64,000 nt of DNA from positions 11,681,001 through 11,745,000 of the forward strand of contig JAQISU010000115.1 in assembly GCA_029339505.1 (NCBI GenBank), read 5' to 3'. The notes under the pieces are model-generated. The model did not search any database. It was not told the origin of the DNA and was given only the letters and a program-made list of their open reading frames with translations. Below, piece by piece: positions 43,507 to 49,833 of this stretch; the first letter of the stretch is position 1, and each line of letters starts with the position of its first letter. The stretch is from Unio delphinus (lineage: Eukaryota; Mollusca; Bivalvia; Unionida; Unionidae). The position numbers were made by a program, and so were the translations under genes.

Positions 43507-44035
43507 CAATCCCTACATTGCTAAAGCCTTCAAGGCTATGACACTCATAAAGGCCAATCCCTACATTGTTAAAGCCTTCAAGGCTATGACACTCATAAAG
43601 GCCAATCCCTACATTGCTAAAGCCTTCAAGGCTATGACACTCATAAAGGCCAATCCCGACATTGTTAAAGCCTTCAAGGCTATGACACTCATAAAGGCCA
43701 ATCCCGACATTGTTAAAGCCTTCAAGGCTTTGACACTCATAAAGGCCAATCCCTACATTGTTAAAGCCTTCAAGGCTATGACACTCATAAAGGCCAATCC
43801 CTACATTGCTAAAGCCTTCAAGGCTATGACACTCATAAAGGCCAATCCCTACATTGTTAAAGCCTTCAAGGCTTTGACACTCATAAAGGCCAATCCCTAC
43901 ATTGTTAAAGCCTTCAAGGCTATGACACTCATAAAGGCCAATCCCGACATTGTTAAAGCCTTCAAGGCTATGACACTCATAAAGGCCAATCCCTACATTG
44001 TTAAAGCCTTCAAGGCTATGGCACTCATAAAGGTT
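43507..44035. repeat. 48-bp minisatellite, ~11 copies
   Basis: The unit carries AAAGCCTTCAAGGCTATGAC, ACTCATAAAGGCCAATCCC and (T/G)ACATTG(C/T)T. It is exactly 16 codons and one plus-strand frame (43538-44047) is open through the whole array, repeating MTLIKANPYIVKAFKA with few changes. There is no signal peptide, splice context or unique flank to support a protein. Variants fall mostly at Tyr/Asp, Val/Ala and Met/Leu codons. The array lies about 350 bp outside the Polinton end. Confidence 0.93.
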
Positions 44036-44381
44036 TCATGCATTTAGTACTTCATGTAAACATTTCAAACGTGTGCCCCAAATCTACGCAAATAATCTTT
44101 GCTACACAAGAACAAAACGAACTAGGAACGAGTCATAATCATATATGAGGAAAACATACCATATCTAGGAATTATGCATCTGAGAGGAAAAAAAACTAAT
44201 TTATTTTCTAAAACAATAATCGGGAGATTTAATTGCAGCAAATGGATAGATTTTATTCAGTATGAAAATTTCGCTCACGACCATCAAATCTCATACATCT
44301 ATGAGTGTACATAGATTGACGGACGGACACACATACAGCCAGACACACAAACACAGACAGACACACATACACAGATAGATA
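44036..44381. other. Host flank of the Polinton
   Basis: AT-rich DNA ending in CACACA/GACA/GATA microsatellite-like sequence (about 44315-44381) directly next to the element's end. No gene is seen. Confidence 0.5.
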
Positions 44382-44660
44382 AGTAGTAATAGGGGGCACT
44401 ATAGCGTCAAGGGAAAATCCAGTCAAAAAGTGCTTGGGGCACTATGGCGTTAAGATTTATAGCGTCAAGGGAAAATCCAGTCAAAAACAGCTTGGGGCAC
44501 TATAGCGTCAAAACAGCTTGGGGCACTATAGCGTCAAGGGAAATGGAACAGGGTGGGTCTGTATAGCGTCAAGGGAAATGGAACATAGTGGGTCTATATA
44601 GCGTCAAGGGAAAGATAACAAGGGAAATATAACATGGGAAATAAAACAAGGGAAAAAAAG
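44382..44660. repeat. Left terminal/subterminal repeat region of the Polinton
   Basis: The phrase ATAGCGTCAAGGGAAA recurs at about 44401, 44459, 44528, 44561 and 44599, several times preceded by GGGGCACT, with a partial copy at about 44502. TCCAGTCAAAAA occurs twice and GGGAAAT/GGGAAA is further repeated at 44620-44655. Such iterated motifs at the end suggest binding sites for integrase, terminal protein or PolB. That they form part of a terminal inverted repeat is inference, since the other end is not visible. Confidence 0.7.
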
Positions 44661-44678
44661 GGCGGCAATGAAAGCTAC

Positions 44679-44692
44679 TATCTTTTCGAGAC
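44679..44692 (-). promoter_or_regulatory. Histone-downstream-element-like purine tract (gene 194 aa)
   Basis: On the minus strand CTCGAAAAGATAG lies about 10-20 nt after the stem-loop at 44701-44716. Its position and purine-rich core (GAAAAGA) match the element that base-pairs with U7 snRNA in histone pre-mRNAs. Confidence 0.55.
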
Positions 44693-44700
44693 CTATGAGT

Positions 44701-44716
44701 GGCCCTGAAAAGGGCC
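44701..44716 (-). terminator. Histone-type 3' stem-loop after the 194-aa gene
   Basis: Minus strand GGCCCTTTTCAGGGCC has a perfect 6-bp stem and the loop TTTC. It is preceded by CCAAA and followed by ACTCA. This equals the consensus of replication-dependent histone mRNA ends, including both flanks. It begins 17 nt after the TAA stop of the 194-aa gene. Expected function is SLBP binding and U7-guided cleavage without a poly(A) tail; that is inferred from the motif. Confidence 0.85.
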
Positions 44717-44733
44717 TTTGGATACTTCTTCTT

Positions 44734-45318
44734 TTATTTTCTGCCTTTGTTCCACCACCTTTTGATTTTACCAATAATTCCCTTCTTCTTCTTTTCTTCC
44801 TCGGGAATCCAGTCAGGATGTCCCATAGCTCTAAACTTCTCTTGTATCTTTATCCAATTGTTATTTAATCTTTCAAAGTCCTCTTTCTTTTTTTGGTTTT
44901 CATTGTCCTTTCTTTCCTTTCTCTCCTTACTCCAGTTATCTTTTATCTTCTTCACTTCTTCTAATAGTTCCTTTCTCATCAGTTCTTCAGCTTTCTTGAG
45001 CGGGTCCAAACCCTTTTGGACATGGGGGTACTCTGTCAAGATATTATCCAAAAAACACTTGACGTTTTCGACAATATCTATCACTTGCTTCAATGTCCCC
45101 ACTCTAACATAGGGTGGATTAATGCAGCCTCGTAACTTTTTGGCTTCTTCTTCTAGCATTCCTCCTAAGAGCTCCCTGGCTATTTTCAGTCTTTTTGCAA
45201 AGTCCAAACTCTTCGTAATCTTCCATTTATGATGTAGTTTTTCCACTTCATATTCCCCGTCTAATATCCAGAAATAGCTGTGTCTTAAATTGTTGAATAA
45301 ACTTGATGCTTTCGCCAT
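44734..45318 (-). CDS. Accessory helical Lys-rich protein, 194 aa
   Basis: I do not recognise this protein. It is predicted to be mostly helical and charged. Residues about 20-110 are a mixed region (YFWILDGEYEVEKLHHKWKI; KIARELLGGMLEEEAKKL). Residues about 110-165 are rich in Lys/Glu (KKIKDNWSKERKERKDNENQ), and the C-terminus is basic (KGIIGKIKRWWNKGRK), a possible amphipathic or nucleic-acid-binding tail. The start is the ATG at 45318, behind a TATATA box and the shared upstream element at 45378-45406. Its mRNA would end in the histone-type stem-loop at 44701-44716. It is the outermost gene at the left end. A regulatory, nuclear or host-interaction role is possible but not shown. Confidence 0.75.
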   Translation of the reverse strand: MAKASSLFNNLRHSYFWILDGEYEVEKLHHKWKITKSLDFAKRLKIARELLGGMLEEEAKKLRGCINPPYVRVGTLKQVIDIVENVKCFLDNILTEYPHVQKGLDPLKKAEELMRKELLEEVKKIKDNWSKERKERKDNENQKKKEDFERLNNNWIKIQEKFRAMGHPDWIPEEEKKKKGIIGKIKRWWNKGRK

Positions 45319-45362
45319 CTTCTATGGTTATTCCGTGGAATGGTTCTAATGTCAGTCACTTT

Positions 45363-45410
45363 GAGTATATATCTCTTAAGCACGGACGTGAAAGTAAACA
45401 CCCCCCTACA
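45363..45410 (-). promoter_or_regulatory. Promoter of the 194-aa gene: shared box plus TATA
   Basis: Reading the minus strand, GGGGGGTGTTTACTTTCACG followed by TCCGTGCTTAAGA precedes GATATATACTC. The box (GGGTGTTT...CACGTCCG.GCTT) matches the copies at 47701-47727 and 48480-48507, which also stand directly upstream of TATA-like sequences. Confidence 0.7.
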
Positions 45411-45424
45411 TTCACTTTTCATAT

Positions 45425-45547
45425 TATATACTATCCACAAACCATACTATATACTATCCAAAATCACACCCTATACTAACCACACACACGGGGAAGCAGC
45501 CAAAACACACCATACTATATACTATCCAAAATCACACCCTATACTAA

Positions 45548-45581
<34 letters not shown>

Positions 45582-45775
45582 GGAAGCAGCCAAAATACAC
45601 CATACTATATACTATCCAAAATCACACCCTATACTAACCACACACACACACACGGGGAAGCAGACAAAACACACCATACTATATACTATCCAAAATCACA
45701 CCCTATACTAACCACACACACGGGGAAGCAGCCAAAACACACCATACTATATACTATCCAAAATCACACCATAAG
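45425..45775. repeat. Minisatellite inside the Polinton
   Basis: Four to five units carry CATACTATATACTATCCAAA, ATCACACCCTATACTAACCA, (CA)n and CGGGGAAGCAG(C/A)CAAAACACAC. The internal CA run varies from 4 to about 14 units. It lies between the stem-loop of the 154-aa gene and the promoter of the 194-aa gene, and has no plausible coding function. Confidence 0.92.
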
Positions 45776-45831
45776 AGTCAGTGTTTATAATCACACTACT
45801 CCTCTCTCACACCCATTGGCAATTGACATAG

Positions 45832-45848
45832 TATTTCTTTTCTTGTTA
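45832..45848 (-). promoter_or_regulatory. Histone-downstream-element-like purine tract (gene 154 aa)
   Basis: Minus strand AACAAGAAAAGAAAT lies 8-23 nt beyond the stem-loop at 45856-45871. CAAGAAA(A)GA is close to the classical histone downstream element. It is the clearest of the three. Confidence 0.65.
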
Positions 45849-45855
45849 TTTGGGT

Positions 45856-45871
45856 AGCCCTGAGAAGGGCT
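45856..45871 (-). terminator. Histone-type 3' stem-loop after the 154-aa gene
   Basis: Minus strand AGCCCTTCTCAGGGCT has a 6-bp stem and the loop TCTC, keeping the conserved first and third U of the histone loop. It is preceded by AAAAAC and followed by ACCCA, the standard cleavage site. It starts 27 nt after the stop codon at 45899. Confidence 0.83.
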
Positions 45872-45898
45872 GTTTTTAAAACTTCAAATTGCACCTGG

Positions 45899-46363
45899 TT
45901 AATGCTGGCATCTCCCAGGTCTAGCCCCACACACACATCTCCTACTCCAATCATTCTCCCAATTCACTCTTGTGATTGGGAGTGCAGAGGGAGAATGAGT
46001 GGCTTCACTATCCCAATCTTCTGTTTGAGGGATAGTGAAAGTCTCTTCATTTCTGCCTCTATTCCGCAACCGTGGATGAGGCTGTGGTTGTTGCGGCTGA
46101 GGCAGTGGGGGCTGCGCCTGTAGTGGACGAACTGGTTCTGGTGAAGGTGTCCTCACTATAGGCTTGACTTCACTAGTTTGCCTCATCATGCGGTGAGGCA
46201 AAATTGACATTTTCATTTCCTTCTCCTCTTCTTTCTTTTTCCTCTCCTCCTCTTCTTTAATTCTGGTCTCTTCTTCTTCGGCCTCCATTGCCAGTTCGTC
46301 CAGGAGACGTCTAGCATTCTCCAGATGCATTTGAAGTTCTCTTAATTTCTGTACTCTATTCAT
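45899..46363 (-). CDS. Accessory coiled-coil protein, 154 aa
   Basis: I do not recognise this protein. Residues 1-55 form a strongly predicted coiled coil (KLRELQMHLENARRLLDELA followed by a Glu/Lys run). Residues 75-105 are Pro/Gln-rich (PLQAQPPLPQPQQPQPHPRL), and the C-terminus ends with a Cys-containing tail (RRCVCGARPGRCQH). The start is the ATG at 46363. The leader contains GTCTGGCTACC, shared with the other two left-end promoters, but the GGGGTGTTTTC box is not obvious here. The mRNA would end at the histone-type stem-loop at 45856. The N-terminal heptads weakly resemble those of the 121-aa gene (R..KL.E....L...R..L), so the two may be paralogues. Confidence 0.72.
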   Translation of the reverse strand: MNRVQKLRELQMHLENARRLLDELAMEAEEEETRIKEEEERKKKEEEKEMKMSILPHRMMRQTSEVKPIVRTPSPEPVRPLQAQPPLPQPQQPQPHPRLRNRGRNEETFTIPQTEDWDSEATHSPSALPITRVNWENDWSRRCVCGARPGRCQH

Positions 46364-46390
46364 CTTTGGTGTTGATGCGCCAACGATAGG

Positions 46391-46402
46391 TAGCCAGACT
46401 GA
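46391..46402 (-). promoter_or_regulatory. Shared leader motif TCAGTCTGGCTA
   Basis: Minus strand TCAGTCTGGCTACC lies upstream of the 154-aa gene. The same CAGTCTGGC occurs at 47667-47675 and 48445-48453, about 20 nt after a TATA-like sequence in those two cases. TCAGT(C/T) fits an initiator, so this may mark the transcription start. Confidence 0.5.
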
Positions 46403-46419
46403 TTGATTGATTGATATGA

Positions 46420-47660
46420 TAAGTTTAAAGTGAATCGTCCACTTGGGCTCTTTTCACTGTTTTATCCCTCAAAGGAGGGTTATTTACTTTATCCTGAGGG
46501 GAAGGAATCGTGCCACATCCCCTGCAGGCATTTATGCACTCATAGAGTGCTATTTACTTAGGCCATCACCACTGGGCAATACATGTACTGCCTCTGGGTG
46601 TGACTTCGGCCGTCACCACGGGCAATAATTGTACTACCCGGGTGAGTGTAAGGCCATAAGCCATAGGCCATAGGGTGGGTAGGAATGGAACCTACTCACA
46701 CCCACCCCTATCATTCTGTTACCTACCGATCTGCAAGAGCAGTGGAGCGAGAGAAAATTAGTTTTCTCATATCGCTTATGTCGGCGTAATGTGGTCGTGC
46801 AAGCACGAGAAATTACGGCAGCAGGGAGTAAAGGTGATGAAAGCCAAGCGCTCACCTGTATATCAAATTCAGTCCAGTTATACTAATGGACAACCTAACA
46901 ACCAATAATGTGTAAGCCACCTGTGTAATTTACCAAATATCTAAGTTATAAAAAATATTGTTTAACCATCCTAGCAAAAATAGGGACTAGTACTAAAGCG
47001 TACATACGTAAGTCCCTATTGTATTTAACTAAGGTGTCTAAGCGACACATATAAGTGTAGTCAATGGTAGGGAATTTTGGTTATGAATTTGTTGCAGTAG
47101 CCAATAAGGTCAAATTATTCCTTTCAGGGCCATAAGGTTAGTCAAAGAGGGCTACTCGATACCAAATGAGTACCCTATTTTTCCGGCAATTGAAAGCAGC
47201 GAGATTGAGGGTCATCTGTGCTCCGCAGCAGGCTTCGACGTCGGTGTGCAGTCGGTGGTGGTCACAGTGTTTCTATGGCCTCCTGTTATCCCTCTGCAAT
47301 TTGGTCTTCTACTCCGTTGTTATCTGGTTCGACGAAAGGTTTAGTCCACATGGAGTTCCGCCATTTTCGCCCAAGCAGTAGTGACTCTGCCAAACGCATG
47401 CAGAGTCGTGCTTGAGCGGCCATCTTGTTCGTCCACGTGGTGCCATTTCTAGTCAACGAAGTAGAAGATTCCACAGCGGTCTTTCTGGCGGCTGGATTTA
47501 CAATGGTGAAGTCTCAGCTCCTTGCTACTCCTTGGGTGCTTTCTGTTTAGTCACTCCTAATGGGTAGCATTTATCCATTGTCCCATGCTCACTCTTGAGA
47601 GCCCGCTGTCCCGGTCCGTCCTGCTCGGTGTTCAACTGCTGAATGTATGTATGGTATGGT
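46420..47660. other. Polinton region without a clear gene
   Basis: This 1.2-kb stretch follows a complete shared promoter (47660-47730), yet no long ORF or domain is seen. Short minus-strand frames exist (for example MDKCYPLGVTKQKAPKE near 47575-47525, and a frame beginning MAPRGRTRWPLKHD near 47442). Imperfect repeats GGCC(A/G)TCACCAC(T/-)GGGCAATA lie at about 46561 and 46607. An imperfect inverted repeat with arms AATAGGGACT/AGTCCCTATT lies at about 46978-47031. It may hold a decayed accessory gene, a spliced gene or a non-coding transcript. No intact histone-type stem-loop was found on the minus strand here. Confidence 0.5.
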
Positions 47661-47730
47661 ATGGTAGCCAGACTGACGAGTGCTTTTTTATATATAGCAC
47701 AAGCGCGGACGTGATGGAAAACACCCCCTA
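47660..47730 (-). promoter_or_regulatory. Orphan copy of the shared accessory promoter
   Basis: On the minus strand GGGGGTGTTTTCCATCACG and TCCGCGCTTGTGC are followed by TATATATAAAAAAGC and, about 20 nt later, TCAGTCTGGCTACC. It matches the promoter of the 121-aa gene almost base for base across the box, TATA and leader motif. A further partial box (GGGGTGTTTTC, then TAAGTCCGCG) lies just upstream at 47775-47802. No convincing ORF follows. Confidence 0.7.
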
Positions 47731-47968
47731 GATCCAAAAACTTACATTATCCCTATCATTACCAAAAAAACAAAACACGCGGACTTAAAAGAAAACACCC
47801 CACACTTTTATACTTGACTCATAATAATTATACATTTAACAAGTTATTTTGAAAAAAAAATACGCTGTGCTTATAGACGCACTTCAAAACAAAAGTAAAA
47901 TGAGATAGTGATTATAGACTCACTTCTATTTTTTTCTAACTTCCTCACATACCATGAGCAAATTGAAT
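47731..47968. other. Spacer between accessory transcription units
   Basis: AT-rich spacer that contains the partial box at 47775-47802. It ends at the downstream-element-like tract of the 121-aa gene. No gene is seen. Confidence 0.5.
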
Positions 47969-47987
47969 GATTAATTCTTTTCGAGAA
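47969..47987 (-). promoter_or_regulatory. Histone-downstream-element-like purine tract (gene 121 aa)
   Basis: Minus strand TTCTCGAAAAGAATTAATC lies about 10-25 nt after the stem-loop. The CTCGAAAAGA core is the same as that behind the 194-aa gene. Confidence 0.55.
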
Positions 47988-47995
47988 TATTGGGT

Positions 47996-48011
47996 AGCCC
48001 TGAAAAGGGCT
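47996..48011 (-). terminator. Histone-type 3' stem-loop after the 121-aa gene
   Basis: Minus strand AGCCCTTTTCAGGGCT has a 6-bp stem and the canonical TTTC loop. It is preceded by CAAAAC and followed by ACCCA. It begins 36 nt after the stop codon at 48048. Together with the loops at 44701 and 45856 this makes three of three left-end accessory genes. Confidence 0.86.
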
Positions 48012-48047
48012 GTTTTGTGTGTGTGTACGAGGAAGGATGGCAATCTT

Positions 48048-48413
48048 TTATCGTCTAAGATTGCGTCCTCGTTTGGCTACACGATAGGGTCTGCTTCTTC
48101 GGAAAGAGAAAGAGAACTCTTTCGTATCCACACGACAGTCGACAAAACTTCTGTCTGGGTCCTGTTGCTGTTGTTGCTGTTGCTGCTGCTGCTGCTGTTC
48201 TCTCTGCTCTCTCTGCTGCTTTTGAAGTCGATACTTCTCAGTCCATTCATATTTCTCTTTTGGAATTTCCTCTCTGAAGAGTTCTTCTATGAGGTCTTCC
48301 GTTTCTTGTAGCATTCTCACATTCTCTATCTCTTCAGGCTTTGGCATCAGATTGTGTCTGATACGATGCAGAGTGACATAAGCTTCGTTCAGCTTAGCTA
48401 ATCTTGAGCACAT
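48048..48413 (-). CDS. Accessory poly-Gln coiled-coil protein, 121 aa
   Basis: I do not recognise this protein. The start is the ATG at 48413; the open frame extends upstream but that part lies across the promoter. Residues 1-60 are helical with heptads (RLAKLNEAYVTLHRIRHNLM; VRMLQETEDLIEELFREEIP). A Gln-rich run follows (QREQREQ then about 12 Gln, a CAG/CTG-type microsatellite at about 48163-48198). The C-terminus is Arg-rich (FRRSRPYRVAKRGRNLRR), a likely nuclear or nucleic-acid-binding tail. It has a shared promoter upstream and a histone-type stem-loop downstream. It is the first of the left-end accessory genes after the protease. Confidence 0.74.
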   Translation of the reverse strand: MCSRLAKLNEAYVTLHRIRHNLMPKPEEIENVRMLQETEDLIEELFREEIPKEKYEWTEKYRLQKQQREQREQQQQQQQQQQQQDPDRSFVDCRVDTKEFSFSFRRSRPYRVAKRGRNLRR

Positions 48414-48440
48414 CTTCGTAGGAGGATGAGTCAAACAATG

Positions 48441-48508
48441 GATGGCCAGACTGGAGACTACCCCTGCTTTATATGGTTCAAGCGCGGACGTGATGGAAAA
48501 CACCCCTC
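48441..48508 (-). promoter_or_regulatory. Promoter of the 121-aa gene: shared box, TATA, leader motif
   Basis: On the minus strand GGGGTGTTTTCCATCACG and TCCGCGCTTGAAC precede CATATAAAG and, about 20 nt later, CCAGTCTGGCC. It is nearly identical to the orphan promoter at 47660-47730. Confidence 0.75.
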
Positions 48509-48632
48509 GACGGTTTAGGGTTTTGAAACGTTTAGATAGTTTGATGTGAGGGATAGAAAGAAAAGTCAAAGAGCATTTATATGAATACAAATATAAAATA
48601 AACGACAGACGCATTGGTTTTCAAAACACAAC

Positions 48633-48725
48633 ATTTTTATTCAAATAACAAACATTATTTCAAACAACAAACATTATTTCAAAGAACAAACATTCTTCCA
48701 AAGAACAAACATGTTTTTCTTCCAT
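48633..48725 (-). terminator. Poly(A) signal of the protease gene and short repeat
   Basis: On the minus strand AATAAA occurs at about 48636-48641, after four copies of an ~18-bp repeat (TTTGAAATAATGTTTGTTG variants, 48647-48710). The capsid/protease transcript thus appears to end by ordinary polyadenylation, in contrast to the accessory genes to its left. Confidence 0.55.
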
Positions 48726-48737
48726 AACACTAATACA

Positions 48738-49295
48738 TTATCTTTGACATGGTTGACAACGTTGTGAATTAAATTGAGATTTCCACTGTTGGAAGTCATT
48801 GGGCGATTGATGTACACTACGTTTCCTAGCTAAAGACAACAGATAGCCATAATGGTCACAAAACCATCGATCTACTTTGTCATCGTTTCGAGACGAATGA
48901 CGATCAAAATAAGTCACTAAATGTTCTAAAGAATATCCAAGACTGCGATGATGCAGATAATAGATACAATATTGTCCACACACCATAGAATCTGTGCTTT
49001 GTAATTTCACATTATTGAATCGTGTCGTCTGGGCATTTCTTCTCATAAAGTCGATGATATCATCTTCGAAAGGAGGAAATCCATACGAATCAAAATACTC
49101 CGCACATCCCTCTTGAGGAAAGTAGACTGCTACCCAGTGAGTTCCTGGAAGATGACTGTCATCTGTGTTGATGACATAAGCTTGATTCTCTTGAGGTTTG
49201 CGATGAGGTAGTTCATCTTTAGCACACACCACAGGATTCCAAGAAGCAGTGTACGAACTACGGTTCAAAAGATAATAAAGTTCCCAAGTATCCAT
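48738..49295 (-). CDS. Adenain-like cysteine protease, 185 aa
   Basis: This is the Ulp1/adenovirus-protease-type (C5/C48-like) maturation protease of Polintons. It is expected to cleave capsid and core precursors inside the particle. The start is the ATG at 49295; the longer frame to 49334 begins with GTG. The catalytic set is visible: His53 in GTHWVAVYF, Asp69 in EYFDSYG, Gln99 in KLQSTDS, and Cys106 in VCGQYCIYYL. The Gln-to-Cys spacing of seven and the His at position 53 closely match adenain (His54, Gln115, Cys122). The C-terminal third (RKRSVHQSPNDFQQW) is divergent. It is the last gene of the capsid cassette and is followed by a poly(A) signal. Confidence 0.93.
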   Translation of the reverse strand: MDTWELYYLLNRSSYTASWNPVVCAKDELPHRKPQENQAYVINTDDSHLPGTHWVAVYFPQEGCAEYFDSYGFPPFEDDIIDFMRRNAQTTRFNNVKLQSTDSMVCGQYCIYYLHHRSLGYSLEHLVTYFDRHSSRNDDKVDRWFCDHYGYLLSLARKRSVHQSPNDFQQWKSQFNSQRCQPCQR

Positions 49296-49330
49296 TTTTT
49301 GTTGTGTAGCCTTGTGTTTTTTCCTTTTTT

Positions 49331-49828
49331 TCACAGGTGATGATAAGTCATCAATTCAATCCAGACTTTTTGTTTGAAACGGTCTGACAAGTAACTGATG
49401 GTTTGCTTCGTCTCTTTACTTTTGGCCAAGAGAGCTTCGATGCGATCGATTTCTCGAGCAAACAATGGAGGAGAGGAATGATCACGTAAGCCTTTATACC
49501 ACTGAAGTAACACGTCTTCTTCGGAGATGAGACTCCAAGCTTCGTTCAGATAATCGTCCAATTTTTCTTCTTGACTCATCATCATACATTTATCGTGTTG
49601 AATTTGACTGGGATGATCGATTTGACATCCATAACAATCTTTTTTAATCATGTCCCTCATTTTATCTTCCAAGTGTTGTGCAAAACAAGCCACTAACTGT
49701 TGTTCCTGCTCTGGCCATCTGGATTGCATGATCACTACTTCTTCTTTTTGGTCTTGAGGGTTTGCTTTTTCTGTAACCTTCCATTCCATGGATTCTCCAC
49801 TATTCAAAGAAGGACAAGAGTTTTCCAT
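49331..49828 (-). CDS. Polinton conserved Cys/His protein, 165 aa
   Basis: Function unknown. This small protein regularly accompanies the major capsid gene in animal Polintons. Its signature is the Cys/His cluster CYGCQIDHPSQIQHDKC (Cys65, Cys68, His72, His78, Cys81), which could bind a metal. It is flanked by helical stretches (QQLVACFAQHLEDKMRDMIK; EKLDDYLNEAWSLISEEDV). The start is the ATG at 49828, six bases after the capsid stop at 49834, and its end overlaps the GTG-start extension of the protease frame. The tight spacing suggests it is expressed with the capsid genes. Recognition is from memory of the family, not from a search. Confidence 0.78.
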   Translation of the reverse strand: MENSCPSLNSGESMEWKVTEKANPQDQKEEVVIMQSRWPEQEQQLVACFAQHLEDKMRDMIKKDCYGCQIDHPSQIQHDKCMMMSQEEKLDDYLNEAWSLISEEDVLLQWYKGLRDHSSPPLFAREIDRIEALLAKSKETKQTISYLSDRFKQKVWIELMTYHHL

Positions 49829-49833
49829 AGTGT

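Noticed and set aside
46448..46463. Plus-strand GGGCTCTTTTCACTGT as a fourth histone stem-loop
   Set aside because: The 5' arm and loop look right (GGCTCT-TTTC), but the 3' arm is ACTGTT and cannot pair, and the strand is opposite to all genes.
46464..46481. Hairpin CCCTCAAAGGAGGG
   Set aside because: A five-base stem with a loop that lacks the conserved U positions and ACCCA flank; not a histone-type signal.
47118..47134. CCTTTCAGGGCCATAAGG as a histone stem-loop
   Set aside because: Only the TTTCAGGGCC half is present; the left arm does not complement it.
49296..49334. 13-residue N-terminal extension of the protease
   Set aside because: It starts with GTG. The ATG at 49295 gives a catalytic His at position 53, in line with adenain.
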